Assembly: GCA_029267795.1 (NCBI GenBank)
Contig: JAJUHR010000101.1
Location: forward strand, 1-6,751
Reading direction: 5' to 3'
Length of the DNA stretch: 6,751 nucleotides
Origin: Planctomycetota bacterium
GTDB taxonomy: Bacteria; Planctomycetota; Phycisphaerae; Phycisphaerales; Phycisphaeraceae
Shown here in pieces: positions 5,958-6,751 of the stretch. Below the pieces are notes generated by a model that saw nothing but the letters and a program-made list of their open reading frames with translations, did not search any database and was not told where the DNA came from. How positions within the stretch are numbered: the stretch's first letter is position 1; each line of letters opens with the position of its first letter. A program made the position numbers and the translations under genes.

Positions 5958-6751
5958 ATGTCACAGGGTCGGATACAGCGTGTTCGTTTGGTGATCTTCT
6001 TTGGTGGCGTGGCGGCCATTGCGCTGCTGTTCGCCTGCGAACACGCGCGGTACTGGCGGGGCGCAGAGCCCTACGACCCGGTATTCATCGAGAAGATGAG
6101 CGACCCGCAGGCCGCGGAGGCGGAGCTGCGCCGGCGTATGGCGCCGCCGGCACCGAAAGCGCAGTCGGCGGAGCAGGCGATGGCGAAGTCGGCCGGGTGC
6201 ATCTCGTGCCACGGGCCGACGGACGAGCCGGACATGCACGGCGGGCGGCAGCTGGCGATCGGGTGCGTGGACTGCCACGGCGGGGACGCGACGGTGACGT
6301 CGCCCTTGGCTGAGCCGGGCCGGCCCGGGACGCCCGGGGAGCCGATCGAAGACCGCCGGTACTTGGCGCGGATGCAACGGGCGCACGTGCAGCCCCGCAA
6401 CCCGGCGGCGTGGTATTCGCGGAACGACCTGCTGGACGGTCGGCCCTGGGGCCAGCACGTCCACGAAGACCCGACCCACTTGCACGGGTCGCGGAACCCG
6501 CCTGTGACCGCGGCGCTGCTCAATCAAGAGAGCCCCGAGTTCATCCGGTTCATCAACCCGGGCGATCTGCGCGTCGCTTCGTTCGCCTGCGGGCAGTGCC
6601 ACGCGCGGGAGGTCGCGTTCGTCGGGCACAGCATGATGGCCCACGGGGCGCAGCTGTGGGGGGCGGCCCTATACAACAACGGCGGGATTCCCAACAAGAT
6701 CCCGCGGTACGGGGAGAGTTACTCGCCGTTCGGGATCCCTCAGCGGCTGCA
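5958..6751 (+). CDS. Multihaem c-type cytochrome, probable lipoprotein, C-terminus outside window
   Basis: The first 264 residues of an exported multihaem cytochrome c; the frame stays open to the right edge. Residues 5-10 are basic, 11-26 are hydrophobic, and LFAC at 24-27 fits a lipobox, so C27 may be lipidated; a signal anchor is the alternative. Residues 35-75 are a charged, Ala/Pro-rich linker. Covalent haem sites are CISCH (81-85), CVDCH (103-107) and CGQCH (211-215). The first two are only 22 residues apart, while 104 residues separate the second and third. The stretch from 115 to 205 holds several His (for example in GQHVHEDPTHLHGS) that could be distal ligands. After the third haem comes a segment with SMMAHGAQLWGAALYNNGG and YGESYSPFGIP, which I associate with large planctomycetal cytochrome c family proteins. 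ATG 5958 is preceded by AGGGGG (5942-5947, gap 10 nt), with GGAGGGAG further up. The likely role is electron transfer at the cell envelope together with the upstream barrel; the partner and substrate are unknown. Confidence 0.88.
   Translation, partial: MSQGRIQRVRLVIFFGGVAAIALLFACEHARYWRGAEPYDPVFIEKMSDPQAAEAELRRRMAPPAPKAQSAEQAMAKSAGCISCHGPTDEPDMHGGRQLAIGCVDCHGGDATVTSPLAEPGRPGTPGEPIEDRRYLARMQRAHVQPRNPAAWYSRNDLLDGRPWGQHVHEDPTHLHGSRNPPVTAALLNQESPEFIRFINPGDLRVASFACGQCHAREVAFVGHSMMAHGAQLWGAALYNNGGIPNKIPRYGESYSPFGIPQRL
6198..6602 (+). other. Three c-type haem-attachment motifs
   Basis: CxxCH motifs lie at 6198-6212 (CISCH), 6264-6278 (CVDCH) and 6588-6602 (CGQCH), all in the frame that begins at 5958. 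Three in-frame motifs downstream of an export signal make covalent haem binding very likely. More may follow beyond the window. Confidence 0.9.

Noticed and set aside
5909..6313. A plus-strand 134-codon frame overlapping the cytochrome start
   Set aside because: It is Arg/Gly/Ala-rich with no domain, while the overlapping frame from 5958 has a signal sequence and three CxxCH motifs.
5961..6644. A minus-strand 227-codon frame opposite the cytochrome
   Set aside because: It has Arg/Pro/Val-rich shadow composition and contradicts the well-supported cytochrome frame.

Overview
The window is GC-rich and most likely comes from a member of the Planctomycetota, perhaps a Phycisphaerae-like lineage. 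The main evidence is the large minus-strand gene. Its protein has an Arg-rich N-terminus followed by the motif SLEPRLFLSG, then an LDADGD...GPGSA segment and Gly-rich 'AGGNIG..IAGDL' repeats, a layout I associate with planctomycetal surface/secreted proteins. The outer-membrane and multihaem cytochrome genes also resemble planctomycetal ones. Placement rests on protein style only; no rRNA or other marker is present.

Layout. (1) Positions 1-769, minus strand: a Cu/Zn superoxide dismutase (sodC) cut off by the left window edge. All six metal-binding His and the Zn Asp are present, and the protein carries two Met/Gly-rich repeat tracts, one N-terminal and one inserted inside the SOD fold. (2) 770-920: a 151-nt spacer with a perfect 12-nt palindrome, a small hairpin and a weak candidate sodC promoter. 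(3) 921-3734, minus strand: a 937-residue surface or secreted protein with an N-terminal beta-helix-like part and two diverged GlcG/HbpS-like (haem-binding-family) domains. (4) 3735-3953: a divergent promoter region. (5) 3954-5912, plus strand: a Cys-free outer-membrane beta-barrel protein of 652 residues with a signal peptide, a Pro-rich linker and a terminal Tyr. (6) 5958-6751, plus strand: the first 264 residues of a multihaem c-type cytochrome with a probable lipoprotein signal and three CxxCH motifs so far; it runs off the right edge.

How the genes may work together. The beta-barrel and the cytochrome are 45 nt apart and probably co-transcribed, which recalls the porin-cytochrome conduits used to move electrons across an outer membrane. 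The divergent gene encodes a secreted protein of a haem-binding family, and beyond it lies an exported copper enzyme. The whole window therefore encodes exported proteins of redox, haem and copper biology. A shared role is an inference from proximity. The most unusual single observation is the Met-rich insertion within the SodC fold, next to a copper-ligand strand. No RNA genes, mobile elements or CRISPR arrays were seen, and there is no gene-free stretch longer than 219 nt.
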